Source: a virus
DNA length: 30,282 bases
Direction: 5' to 3' (one strand)
IMG/VR virus record: IMGVR_UViG_3300025141_000501
Span: 1 to 30,282 of that record
The notes beneath the pieces are model-generated. The model saw only the letters and a list, made by a program, of their open reading frames with translations, had not been told where the DNA came from and searched no databases. Of the stretch, positions 17,501-24,792 are shown in pieces. The position numbers were made by a program, and so were the translations under genes. Each line of letters starts with the position of its first letter. Positions within the stretch are counted from its first letter, which is position 1.

Positions 17501-20500
17501 ATGGAAGAATTTCCAAGCCTTAGAATATGGCGGATTAGAACTACCAATCTGCCGGCGTGTAAACGTAGAGTTCGATGATATACCAAGACCGGAAGGAAAA
17601 TCGTCCGGGGAGTTGTTCTCACTTGATTCTCCTACCGTGTCTACCGTTACAATTGCTGTCTCGTTGCCGCCAATTCTCTGCAGGAAGGGGAATTTTCTTC
17701 GATATTTTGGACGCTCCAGGAGATGATTTTCAACAACAGTTAGCACACTCTCAGCAGCATCAGCAGATGCCGGCACAAGCTGAGAGAGAAGAACTGATAG
17801 CGCCGAGTCAAACCATTTGTAGAATTCGTAATATTTATCAAAATCAAGTTCGGGATTCTTAACTTTCTCAAAGAATTTTCGGCGCATGACGTTTAATTGC
17901 TTATATTCGAGGCGATATTTTTCTACAGGATCTCCAAGAAGGTTGTGAAGATCTTTTAGATTAGCAAAATAATTTAGCATTTCTTCTGAGATTGTTTGAT
18001 ACATGCTCTTTTCAAATGCAAAATAGTGATGGAGCGGTCTAGAATCGGCTGTGAATACCTCTGTGTCGGCAGTGCCCTTGACAGTAACCATATCTTCGGC
18101 GTGTATGTTTTCCGGCAGGTTTAGGCGCGACGAAACTATAAAATCTTTGTCTATAGCAGACGTGGAGGATGCGGCAAAGAAAGATCCACTAGCGGTATAC
18201 TGGTTGTTTAAGATATTCCCTAAATTGCCGAACCTAGTAAAGTCGGCGGAGCCTGAGCTAATATCTGCGACGGCGAATTGCCCGTTAGCATCTGAGCCCG
18301 TATTGGTTAGGAACTCCCAATTGAACACCAGAGTATCAAACTTAGTGATATCTCCGAAAGAAGCCGACGGATTAAATTCATAAGCATACAAGTGAGGCTG
18401 AAGTGCCCCGTAATTTTCAGTGTCTAGAGCATGGGCGCTGAGGGTTTCGTTATCTAGATAATCTAGCCAATACCGGCAGGCATTAATTTTTACATCCGAT
18501 TGCTGCAATACAGCACCGGTAAAGTTTGTTCGGTGTGCACCAATGTATGCGCGGCGACTGCCCGTCATAAAGCCAGCACGAGGAGCCGTAACAGATTGAG
18601 ATATCGTAAATTCTGTCAATACCTCACCAGCATCAACCTCGACACCATGTAACTCAACAATATAGTTACTATTCGAGCTAGTAACCAATCCCTTAAGGGG
18701 ATATGTCTCGGGCTTAATCCTTACAGCAAGGTTCCATTTTGTATCATTATAGACTTGCTGATAGAGGCTCGAGGTCAATCTTGTTATGCGTCCGCCCGCT
18801 GAGCTAGTCAGAACAAACTTCACATTGTCCGAGCTAAGTTCGTCGCGCTCCGCATAAACCTGGAAGTTCAGAGTGTCAGGCGTTCCCCAAATCGCATCGG
18901 AAGCGAGCAGGCTGGCGCTGTGCATTCCGAACAGAGATGCACTTATAGTATTCGTGTTAACATAACCGCGATCTGTCGGACGCAATTTAAGAGGGAATAC
19001 AACTTCTGTCTCTAAAGTGAGAGCATAACCGCCTGTTAAGTGCGCGGATGCAGGTATAACACCCACTGAATTGGCATTTGTCGGATCGGCGTAGTTATAG
19101 ACCGTGGCATCGGTGTTGGACTTCGCATTAAAGTTTACGAACTTATCAGCGACGGCTACATTGCGTCTGTTGGATCTTAGTTCATATTGAACGTTATCCG
19201 CATAAGTATTAAATTTGATCAGCTCATCATCAATTCCAAAACAGCGAATGAGGTTTCTAAATGACTTCTGGGTGCCCTTTGTCTTGTAAATGTAAGATAG
19301 GTTGTTATAAATGTTCTGATATATAGTGTTTTTTATATCATGAAGAGATTTTTCGTAGACTTTATCTTCACTTCGATCAGCGAGCTTCTCCAATATGTCA
19401 GCATCCAGGAACAGATCCGGGGCGACGAGTCCGCGAGAAGCCAAGAGATTTTCAGCAAATGGAAGAGGCTTTGTGGTGCCTGTCACATATTGTCTATCTT
19501 GAAGTTTGTTGAGACTTTTAATCTGTAGGTGCAAAGTGTCAAAGTAGCTTGACATAATCTGAGTTAAATATCTTAGCTGCTTTTGACCTTCAATATCCTC
19601 TTCTACAATCCAAGTTGGGATGGAGTTATAGATGGAGGCATTGTTCATCGTGTCATGATCAGAGCCCGACAGCTTGAGGGCGCTGTTGAGAGCTACTACA
19701 GCTGGGTGGAATGAATAGATTATGGGATCTTGGAATTCTTTGATTGCCGCACTTGAGGATATGATGGCGGATCCCGTATTCCGCGAGTTCGAGCCGTAGC
19801 CTGTCCAAGCACCATTAGAGAACCGACCAGAGTAATCGAGGACGACGCTATCCGTCGCTGTGACCCCCGTTATGCCTTCGTTAAACTTAAAGTAGACACC
19901 CAAGTCTACATTGCCCGACTCCATCGTCTCAATGAACGGCTCTGGGTCTGTGTTAACACCTCCCCCAACTTGCGTGAACCAGTACCTCCCAATGTCTTTA
20001 GAGGTTCTTTGGGTCTTCCAATAGCGGAACTCATCCAAGGAGCCGGAGAGCTTTCCGAAGCCGGCGCCTGTCGTGGAGGGAGTGGTGGTGCCCGAAACAG
20101 CGGTAATTAGAGCGCCCACATATGCGCGCAAGGACGTACTGTCCATATCGTTAATGCCGGTGGACCCCAGAATGCTTTCTTTGTTGAGTGTTCCATCAAC
20201 ATAAAATTTAGTAGTAACGCCAGCAGAAGCAGACTTAAGAGTTACCGCGTAGTGGTGCCAGTTGCCATCGGCTACAGATGCACTAGTAATGGTTGACGTC
20301 GCAATAGCTTGGCGATAGAATCCTGCAGTCCCGGACATGGCGGTGAGCAAAAAGGGGTCGGCGCCGTCCGAAAGATTTCCTGTTAACTCAAGACGCAGGC
20401 GGCTGTAGTCTGCGGAGGAGGAGTTCTCTCCGTTCCATAAATCGAAAACAACTTCTCGTGGAGACAGCGACGGCGATAAAAAGGTATCCTTTTTCAACCA

Positions 20501-21058
20501 GAACTCAACAGAAGCGCCTTGCGATGCTAAATTGAACTCCAGGTTGGAGCCACGATTCATTGACGGCTCGTAATAGTTAGAGCCAGTAAACTGGGTGGAT
20601 CTCGGAGTCGCCGTATCAGGATGAGGGTTGGGACCGCCTTCCATATAAATGTATTCGGGGGATGACGAGGATCCGTAGCCGTCTGCTATGTTGCCGGTGC
20701 CCCAACCATCGGCGGACATAATGATATAACCAGTTGTCCTGGGATATTCGTGATCGTATATGTGAAGATCTAAATATGTAGAATCATTGACCCACTCTAG
20801 ACGTTCTTTGAGAGACCCATCATACGGATAGGTATTATAAATTCGTTTTATAGATTGTTCGTAGTATTCTTCGGCCGAGCCGTAGCGAGCGAAATTTTCC
20901 GGCTTGGAAAAGTCGATACGAGGTATGAATCTCTCTTCCTCGATGATATCTTGCGCGTGATATCCAACAGACTCAACCTCGGATCCTATGTCGGCGGCTG
21001 ACTTGTTTGCGAGAGACTGTATGTTTTCGGCAACTTCGAAATACTTCTTAATGCTCAT
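11567..21058 (-). CDS. Giant 3163-aa virion protein with three LamG/concanavalin-like modules
   Basis: This is the largest gene in the window, one uninterrupted frame of 9.5 kb. Three segments look like LamG/ConA-like jelly-rolls. The first (about residues 140-360) has GASVEFWLKKD, GNWHHYAVTL, KFYVDGTL and GSLDEFRYWK. The second (about 675-880) has TKWNLAVRIK and RRAYIGAHR. The third (about 1540-1740) has DEWIHIAISYDG, EIYVNGTRV and GYLSDIAFYN. Such folds usually bind glycans. Around residues 583-623 the pattern YKTKGTQKSFRNLIRCFGID recalls P2-type tail protein I (KGT...LL..G). A dense block near residues 1370-1390 (DIPMQGPFPEKFVGG) and another near 2920-3060 (LMYIFEFSADL, DIADIWQNLPPN) look strongly conserved; I recall similar ones in giant proteins of marine phages, unverified. 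The extreme C-terminus is Pro/Ala/Gln-rich, then Thr/Arg-rich with a 10-aa tandem repeat. The ATG at 21058 has only a weak ribosome site. Likely a peripheral baseplate or adhesion protein; exact role unknown. Confidence 0.85.
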   Translation of the reverse strand: MSIKKYFEVAENIQSLANKSAADIGSEVESVGYHAQDIIEEERFIPRIDFSKPENFARYGSAEEYYEQSIKRIYNTYPYDGSLKERLEWVNDSTYLDLHIYDHEYPRTTGYIIMSADGWGTGNIADGYGSSSSPEYIYMEGGPNPHPDTATPRSTQFTGSNYYEPSMNRGSNLEFNLASQGASVEFWLKKDTFLSPSLSPREVVFDLWNGENSSSADYSRLRLELTGNLSDGADPFLLTAMSGTAGFYRQAIATSTITSASVADGNWHHYAVTLKSASAGVTTKFYVDGTLNKESILGSTGINDMDSTSLRAYVGALITAVSGTTTPSTTGAGFGKLSGSLDEFRYWKTQRTSKDIGRYWFTQVGGGVNTDPEPFIETMESGNVDLGVYFKFNEGITGVTATDSVVLDYSGRFSNGAWTGYGSNSRNTGSAIISSSAAIKEFQDPIIYSFHPAVVALNSALKLSGSDHDTMNNASIYNSIPTWIVEEDIEGQKQLRYLTQIMSSYFDTLHLQIKSLNKLQDRQYVTGTTKPLPFAENLLASRGLVAPDLFLDADILEKLADRSEDKVYEKSLHDIKNTIYQNIYNNLSYIYKTKGTQKSFRNLIRCFGIDDELIKFNTYADNVQYELRSNRRNVAVADKFVNFNAKSNTDATVYNYADPTNANSVGVIPASAHLTGGYALTLETEVVFPLKLRPTDRGYVNTNTISASLFGMHSASLLASDAIWGTPDTLNFQVYAERDELSSDNVKFVLTSSAGGRITRLTSSLYQQVYNDTKWNLAVRIKPETYPLKGLVTSSNSNYIVELHGVEVDAGEVLTEFTISQSVTAPRAGFMTGSRRAYIGAHRTNFTGAVLQQSDVKINACRYWLDYLDNETLSAHALDTENYGALQPHLYAYEFNPSASFGDITKFDTLVFNWEFLTNTGSDANGQFAVADISSGSADFTRFGNLGNILNNQYTASGSFFAASSTSAIDKDFIVSSRLNLPENIHAEDMVTVKGTADTEVFTADSRPLHHYFAFEKSMYQTISEEMLNYFANLKDLHNLLGDPVEKYRLEYKQLNVMRRKFFEKVKNPELDFDKYYEFYKWFDSALSVLLSQLVPASADAAESVLTVVENHLLERPKYRRKFPFLQRIGGNETAIVTVDTVGESSENNSPDDFPSGLGISSNSTFTRRQIGSSNPPYSKAWKFFHAPVASTPLGTPPQTENTYWHRYAGQQETFKAVSVDLTSSGLAIAQTYTRRVSSPVRMSIEGGISFGGVGRHHNNRPNYVFAACAPYGPVVPSTNIPTNIMLGVGSDVEQLVDTTDIFFPTLKQRLGFALDPSINIDQERDLDGNVYAPFSLYSSSVTTGYNSNVVKKYKSGSMITNLHNDFVQNHDIPMQGPFPEKFVGGRYYRHTEVNDGTDTRESRAEGFRVELGSLTLPLTGTLGIVPPNYPFGDSPPGSAPLGWLASLPTAQRFRDETAKRPVNIRNILMTTASVGTRLSGTLDHNAIGNYQKNYQVINTGGRTTNDPFFQDQSYQFALNPQLPYSRLLDVRAVNNKAATIDDSGNYYEFDSFSAMNTNDKETWLFWMNCTNSGQDNYFLVGAVADDRYAYLDSTDRLIFHAYFDGNDGNWKTDDPVATDEWIHIAISYDGSSTSNHPEIYVNGTRVKISQTATPTGKLEEYDAKIRIGYHSSVGFEGYLSDIAFYNTNLNSNEIRQIYGNSTLNLATYGPLSAAANLLIWWRCGNGATDTADIIVDQMGNANLVAQGGSPTLIDIPTEVCFRATAPRSPFGDLVRHNFSLPNRSGANSNKTVIVNLFSSPGSYRTLSRGYLDPAHEELSAYNASPYRNRDVISYGMSGSASIDNVLNTAMRVVDQIDKPRGLNQLATLHCGQFGVDPAYGTYATIDQFPAWHKTNRNTKRRVVLSGDTYVTSSVYDNLFVQHAIPQSTQQYTWVTGSLKSGSMILDLQRPSCCSASTLSELVTSGTYGHSNFVGLRSLVLDPVSASAHILGFPLTSPAATVYYNSTLGLKGATLTNTADYLNVLLDNRGGAFGYSTWKQIRQGEKPVVRKLRETNQIGTVIAPKPIPDIVGGVQTGYITPTQPNTFIDYFEAPLSNNSSPIYFYFEDNTDDSNTANNLVLTVPFRNELDYFSNNGLNNRLGLQIDLDSRRAYNSVIDYTLLSPLSVVINYSERLYPSAKNAYKPAVRGRQNYTINNIWNNNRTKRSTTYGGLVGSMEKAPVSDSSIWPLDGHLNFTTTSSVRTADGAGELMNSYSRFSNSLGSGITSAPTYGMPIIAGHTGSAYPVIFGGAKWQAGDQAGKQPYENYSTYAEKIRLVGKDYSIVPEFRISTLMDTYVNSKESNFLAEIDNIFELTGAAIADSSEAGFFKTYTNADFLKYFNVIDEDLNEQRSGDLKIIRDKVALKCSASIKFLPYKGFYPAERTLELVSLFSASYLSGADDLNMHLGTAVSDQAHRALIEPLFSPGILYNTVKSGLGVSNFVLLNTGSYSVIGAAPSPITSLSPSTTILPEGVVRWSAGRILDIGSSSANDTFEGFSTAKVPFEALYKPKSFFTNENLINLSGRHGSFRSYTGIRATWGYIVDTGISGTTSWLSNPAPITNVPYIAGNLRTSIPLYSLAIDNFLCEVTNMFVEDLTSFTSAREEDFTPVTAGTVYTMRLDISRPIKKKSSTAREADTGSFDMYSRITGFGTPLNGKVGGGTNVPSFSHVTPPYYAGAGSVLLAFTASLNGIPTLDQILSGTNLYYTRDEYNDNEYAVADDATYDPRMMINDCYNLLESLVEVPPGTTTQKRRWLIQSKFETPVLNFASANYAVPPTASVYGTEDPPNRLINRGMWMQYGSIPTGSKAGVFTSLASEGSNSLLDVVKFTAESKRVGTVKSAFKLEEAIVAIPYRQSKNRRNFIRVAQNRRNSNTYRNMVEAMDKYIFPPKFDFTRFRTVDPVLMYIFEFSADLTQQDIADIWQNLPPNINEKFETKEAIVEEKQLVDLILNKDKDTHWMVFKVKKRAKKDFEKVRRSLLPDADLSAMPNAITSPYSYNWPYDYFSLVELAKINEQVQYVSTDLKQNTRMSEEEALDVQRTTNASRSPVGSTATAPSTPGAPVTSRGAQTAPVASRQAPAAPGAPQAQPAPSEGIATTQRATRSTTTTQRATRSTTTRNRGGNN
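11577..11582 (-). promoter_or_regulatory. Strong ribosome-binding site of the 308-aa gene inside the end of the giant gene
   Basis: A full AGGAGG on the minus strand, 9 nt before ATG 11567, is embedded in the codons for the final Arg-Gly-Gly of the 3163-aa protein. The stop and start overlap as TAATG. This is the best Shine-Dalgarno match I see at any gene start in the window, so the small protein may be made in excess of the giant one. Confidence 0.7.
11591..11650 (-). repeat. 30-bp tandem repeat, two copies, in the 3' end of the giant gene
   Basis: Two adjacent 30-bp units (11591-11620 and 11621-11650) are identical except for their first base. In the coding frame they give two consecutive copies of the decapeptide TQRATRSTTT. 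The unit is a multiple of three, so copy-number change would keep the frame. It lies in the basic, low-complexity tail of the 3163-aa protein, a common place for slippage-generated repeats. Confidence 0.9.
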
Positions 21059-21065
21059 ACTTTAA

Positions 21066-22589
21066 TTATTCTTCAACTCTAAATTTGAACGTCTGTGGTT
21101 GTTCTTGCCAATCTCCTATACTATCGTTATAATATGACAACTTAATTTCGTACATATATCCTGGGTCGAGTAAGTTTATATTTAGATCAAAATAGTTGCC
21201 ATCCTTATCATATGAGAGGTATGTACTCAAGTCTGAACCTGTTCCGTATGGAATGGCTATGTAATTATCTATTACCCGACAAATAGAGTACGAAGCGCTC
21301 GTGATAATGTCTGTTGGATTATTAGCCGTCGCAACAGTATAAATTGTTGGGCTCCAATCTTTGTCTCGGACAAAGAAACGGAAACGTGCTTTATCACTTG
21401 TAACATAGCTCTTTTTCAAATTCCTACAAGAAGTTATCCTATTAAAGGTTGGAGCACTATCATATGTGGGTACCAACTCAGGATAAAAAGAACCTGTGTA
21501 GAATTCGGTGCCACCAGAATGCCAAACATCGTGAACAGCTAAAAATCGAGTTGCCGCTGCGGTAAGTGCAAGTTGACAAGAATAGAGACCCGTGCTAGAG
21601 TAACTTGCTGTGGCGTTAAGATCATCATCAGCGACAACCCCGCCGCCTAGAGGGAGCTTGATCTTCGAGCCAGATGGAGAGCCATTGGAACTAGAGTAAA
21701 AAGATACTAAGAGGTCGTCGGTACCCACTGACGGGATATTAACTAAACGCCCCCGCACATAATTATAGAGGATGAGCTTATTGAGATTATCGGCGGCTGG
21801 TGCTAGTGAGCTCGAATAATAAAAATTTTCTCTGTCGTCCTCGGTCCTTGAGTTCCAGCGCGCTTCGATCACCGGGCGCTTGAAGAAAAATTCTGTTGAG
21901 CGAGCAAAAAACTTCTTAGTGTAGTAAGACTGTGATGCGCCTTGCGTATTCTGGATTACACTTCCCGAATCTACTCCGCTAGAATTAGAAAAGTAGGCTT
22001 CCTGACTAGCTGTCAGGCGGACTCCGAAACCATAATTTGTAAACTCATTGCCGGAGGTTATCCATCGTTCAACAATCTCTGACACATCAAGATTGATGTT
22101 TTCATACCCCGCGGGAAATAATACATTATAATTTGAAGCTGTCAGATAATCGCCACCGACGCTTGTCCAAGCTGTTGTAGAACTGGCAGATCCCCAATTG
22201 GCTACTCCCAAATCCTGATAATTGTCCATATCGAGACCTGTTCCCTCCGTCCAGGTTCGGGAAACCGGAGCGATTATTAAATTAAAATCTTGCGGTAGCG
22301 TAAAAGGCGTTTCGGCATTGAACATCTTCAAATAAAAAGATACGCTGCCAGAGGCCGGGATTGTGCCGGCGTCTCGGTCGGCTGAAACGGTGTCTATAGG
22401 AAACTTAACGAGAATACGCGACAGTTCCTGCGACTGTCCGGTCGAGCCGGACTCCTGCCCATATATGGAGAATACCTCAAGAGAATCCGCGTAGCCCATG
22501 TTGGACCCACTGCCCCGCGTCCTCAAATTTGCTTCGTAAGCATTCGTGATGGTGGTGTCAGCACTCGCCGTATATCTTACTATGGCCAT
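21066..22589 (-). CDS. Tail protein with an N-terminal DNRLRE/CBM96-like domain
   Basis: The protein is 507 aa. The first ~240 residues fit the DNRLRE (CBM96-like) beta-sandwich: an opening 'ADTTITNAY', a 'SRILVKFPID' strand, 'SVSFYLKMF', the 'SRTWTEGTGLD' motif with 'VANWGSAS', then 'NLDVSEIVERWITSG' and a closing 'RPVIEARW'. In bacteria this domain binds carbohydrate or occurs in surface proteins. The C-terminal half has a second conserved-looking block (KKSYVTSDKARFRFFVRD, then SYDKDGNYFDLNINLL) and ends in the strand TFKFRVEE. ATG 22589 overlaps the preceding stop as TAATG, with AAAGGA 11 nt upstream. Its place directly behind the gp6-like gene and before the giant LamG gene suggests a baseplate-attached surface protein. 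The domain call is by pattern, without a profile search. Confidence 0.75.
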   Translation of the reverse strand: MAIVRYTASADTTITNAYEANLRTRGSGSNMGYADSLEVFSIYGQESGSTGQSQELSRILVKFPIDTVSADRDAGTIPASGSVSFYLKMFNAETPFTLPQDFNLIIAPVSRTWTEGTGLDMDNYQDLGVANWGSASSTTAWTSVGGDYLTASNYNVLFPAGYENINLDVSEIVERWITSGNEFTNYGFGVRLTASQEAYFSNSSGVDSGSVIQNTQGASQSYYTKKFFARSTEFFFKRPVIEARWNSRTEDDRENFYYSSSLAPAADNLNKLILYNYVRGRLVNIPSVGTDDLLVSFYSSSNGSPSGSKIKLPLGGGVVADDDLNATASYSSTGLYSCQLALTAAATRFLAVHDVWHSGGTEFYTGSFYPELVPTYDSAPTFNRITSCRNLKKSYVTSDKARFRFFVRDKDWSPTIYTVATANNPTDIITSASYSICRVIDNYIAIPYGTGSDLSTYLSYDKDGNYFDLNINLLDPGYMYEIKLSYYNDSIGDWQEQPQTFKFRVEE

Positions 22590-24382
22590 TATCTTACAGA
22601 TCCTTTAATGTTGACATTTGGGAACTTTAGTTCAAATACAACATTCTTTTCTCCGACAACCTTTTTGCTGTCTGCAGCTAAATTGCCTTCAAAATCAAAA
22701 CTAGTATCGGAGTAATTCCCTCCTGAGATCCCATCGACCTCTAGTCCCTCTACATCTACTACGCCTTCGGTTTTCTGCAATACTTTATAGAACTCGGTTA
22801 GCACAATAGATTCTCCGATATCATATTGGTGTGTAGAAAGATATTTTCTTAGTGCGGCAGAAGCTCTATTCACGACAGTATACTTACTCGTATTGAGGTC
22901 TGCAACAACAGTAAATTTGATTTCAAAATTAGCAATTTTTGCATCTAGTATGTCGACTGTGTCATTAATCATCTTATATTGACTTATCCAAGTTCTTAAG
23001 TTATTTTTAAGTGTAATATTGGCAGGCGTTAGTTTACCGCTCGTGTCTTCGGAAACCACATAGAGATTCAAATTTCGTTTAAGAGCGCCGAAGTCTTTAA
23101 TTAAGGCTGCTCTTTTTACGGCGCCATATCTCGCGGGCATCGCATAGGCTAAAGATTGATAATCTTGTGCTGTTACGGCGCGATTTTGAGTCGCATAAAA
23201 CCCCATAACACGCTGTTTAATTTCATCTGTCGACGGCAGAGAGACATCACCTACAAAGCTTTCTTCGTTGATAACCTCCAGGGTACCCTGCACTGCGTTG
23301 CGGGTCACCTGTGAGAGAGTTCCTTGCGATCTAAACCGGAAGAGAGGTCGCTGCAAATTTACGATTGTATTCACCCCAGCATTAACATCGCTAGTGGTAT
23401 TTACTCTATAGGATATTCTCAACGTAGTGTCTGCCGGTGCGATCCCGAATTTATCAGTGCTGATTAGCTTTGTGGGGTCGAAATCAATATCAGTAATGTA
23501 ATCGCGACCGTTTAAGTCCAACACTAAAGCTGATGGGTCTGTCACCGAGTCGCTAAGAAGCTCAGAATCAGAGCCATATCCAAACTGTAAATAAGTGCGG
23601 TCACGCTCCCTTTCAACAGTGAATCTTCGTGCTACTGGGACAGCTTTCATAATGTTTCTAACTGTGTTATTGGTTGCGGTATTGGTATTGCGGATGGCTT
23701 TATAAATAGTATTCTGGGATAGGTTGTCAACCTCAACATACTCGTGACCTTCTGAATCTGTAACTGATAGTACTTCAGCTACATTCACCGCCCCCAGATC
23801 AAGTTTCAAAAATCTTTGAAAGTCTCCGACAGTAATTTCCTTGTAGGCGCCTCGCCCGGAGACAGCGCGTCCTTGCGCACGAATAACATAGTTTGTAGGA
23901 GACCCTGTGGTGGTATCTACGGTACCTACAACAATTTGGTTTGATGAGCGCGAGAAGTCAACATCTTCAATTAAGCTGTAGGAGCCCCCGCCAGTCGAGG
24001 CGAAGAGCGAGCCTGCTTGCAAGACCGGCGCATATTCAAGATCGGGTCCGGAGGTAGTACCAGGAACTTGGATATAGAATGTTAGCACCCCATAGGAAGA
24101 AGGGCTAGTGGTTAGCTTAAATCCCATTTGATTGGCAAGCCGCAGGACATTGTCATATTCAATCGCTGTATTTAAAAAGCTTTCATTCGCCTGATAATCA
24201 ACATAGAAGGAAAGAATGTCTCCGATATAAGCAACGGTGTCTAGCATCAAAGACCCAAAGGAGGCTTTATTAAAGTCCTTATAGGTATCTGAGTAATATC
24301 TTTTTGCGTAATTTTCTAAATCCTTCCGGATAGAATCAAAGTCGCGGCTTGTATATTTTATCGATTGTAATTTTTTGGACAT
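22589..24382 (-). CDS. Baseplate wedge protein, gp6 / baseplate-J-like
   Basis: The protein is 597 aa, close to T4 gp6 (660 aa). The N-terminus carries the typical opening YTSRDFDSIRKDLENYAKRY followed by FGSLMLDTVAYIGDILSFYVDYQANESFL, which is diagnostic of T4 gp6 and its relatives. The centre (about residues 388-425, FYATQNRAVTAQDYQSLAYAMP and RYGAVKRAAL) is the baseplate-J-like core. In T4, gp6 forms the inner ring of the baseplate and heterodimerises within the gp25-gp6-gp7 wedge; the ring holds the baseplate in its pre- and post-infection states. The gp25-like gene lies 12 nt upstream, which supports the assignment. The start ATG 24382 has only a weak GAGA site, so translation may be coupled to the preceding gene. 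Confidence 0.93.
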   Translation of the reverse strand: MSKKLQSIKYTSRDFDSIRKDLENYAKRYYSDTYKDFNKASFGSLMLDTVAYIGDILSFYVDYQANESFLNTAIEYDNVLRLANQMGFKLTTSPSSYGVLTFYIQVPGTTSGPDLEYAPVLQAGSLFASTGGGSYSLIEDVDFSRSSNQIVVGTVDTTTGSPTNYVIRAQGRAVSGRGAYKEITVGDFQRFLKLDLGAVNVAEVLSVTDSEGHEYVEVDNLSQNTIYKAIRNTNTATNNTVRNIMKAVPVARRFTVERERDRTYLQFGYGSDSELLSDSVTDPSALVLDLNGRDYITDIDFDPTKLISTDKFGIAPADTTLRISYRVNTTSDVNAGVNTIVNLQRPLFRFRSQGTLSQVTRNAVQGTLEVINEESFVGDVSLPSTDEIKQRVMGFYATQNRAVTAQDYQSLAYAMPARYGAVKRAALIKDFGALKRNLNLYVVSEDTSGKLTPANITLKNNLRTWISQYKMINDTVDILDAKIANFEIKFTVVADLNTSKYTVVNRASAALRKYLSTHQYDIGESIVLTEFYKVLQKTEGVVDVEGLEVDGISGGNYSDTSFDFEGNLAADSKKVVGEKNVVFELKFPNVNIKGSVR

Positions 24383-24394
24383 TAGTTTATCTCA

Positions 24395-24790
24395 TTAAAT
24401 AGGTTGATTCGCCTCTACGCTCAAAATTGCTCTGGTTTGAAGAGGAATGATTGTAAATTTAATCCTTACTTGGAGATCATTAGGAAATAATTCGGGCACT
24501 GAGGGCGTTGAAAATTCTACACCATCTATATTAATATACGAAAGATACCGCTTGGCTTGTCTCTGGATGCGGCTTCGCAATTCCCCATAGACTGTGGGTC
24601 CAGGGTTCTCAAATATAAATTGTCGTATGCCCACCCCAAAACTAGGGTCCATCATCCTTTCACCAGGATTTGTAAGAACGAGCATTTTGAGGTTTTGTAT
24701 TGCTAAATCAGCAAACGTTGTATTTAGGCGATAGGCACCAAAAATATCACTTTGGACCAGTGGTAGTGCGACTGCTAAACCTGAACTCAT
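24395..24790 (-). CDS. Baseplate wedge protein, gp25-like
   Basis: The protein is 131 aa from ATG 24790, nearly the length of T4 gp25 (132 aa). It contains the family signature LVLTNPGERMMDPSFGVGIRQFIFE, here at about residues 38-62, and a C-terminal beta segment (LQVRIKFTIIPL). gp25 is the lysozyme-like-fold wedge subunit that binds gp6 and contacts the sheath; homologs occur in T6SS (TssE) and most contractile tails. A GTG two codons upstream (24796) also opens the frame, but AAGGAG at 24798-24803 lies only 1 nt from that GTG and the ideal 7 nt from the ATG, so I chose the ATG. The stop of the preceding gene is just upstream. The GER motif and the gp6-like neighbour make this a confident call. 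Confidence 0.93.
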   Translation of the reverse strand: MSSGLAVALPLVQSDIFGAYRLNTTFADLAIQNLKMLVLTNPGERMMDPSFGVGIRQFIFENPGPTVYGELRSRIQRQAKRYLSYINIDGVEFSTPSVPELFPNDLQVRIKFTIIPLQTRAILSVEANQPI

Positions 24791-24792
24791 GC

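Noticed and set aside
17313-17862. Overlapping plus-strand frames of 137 and 95 aa
   Set aside because: Shadow frames antisense to the giant gene; no recognisable protein features.
11567-21058. Reading the giant gene as a tape-measure protein
   Set aside because: Tape measures are mostly helical; this protein is beta-rich with LamG modules and lies downstream of the wedge genes.
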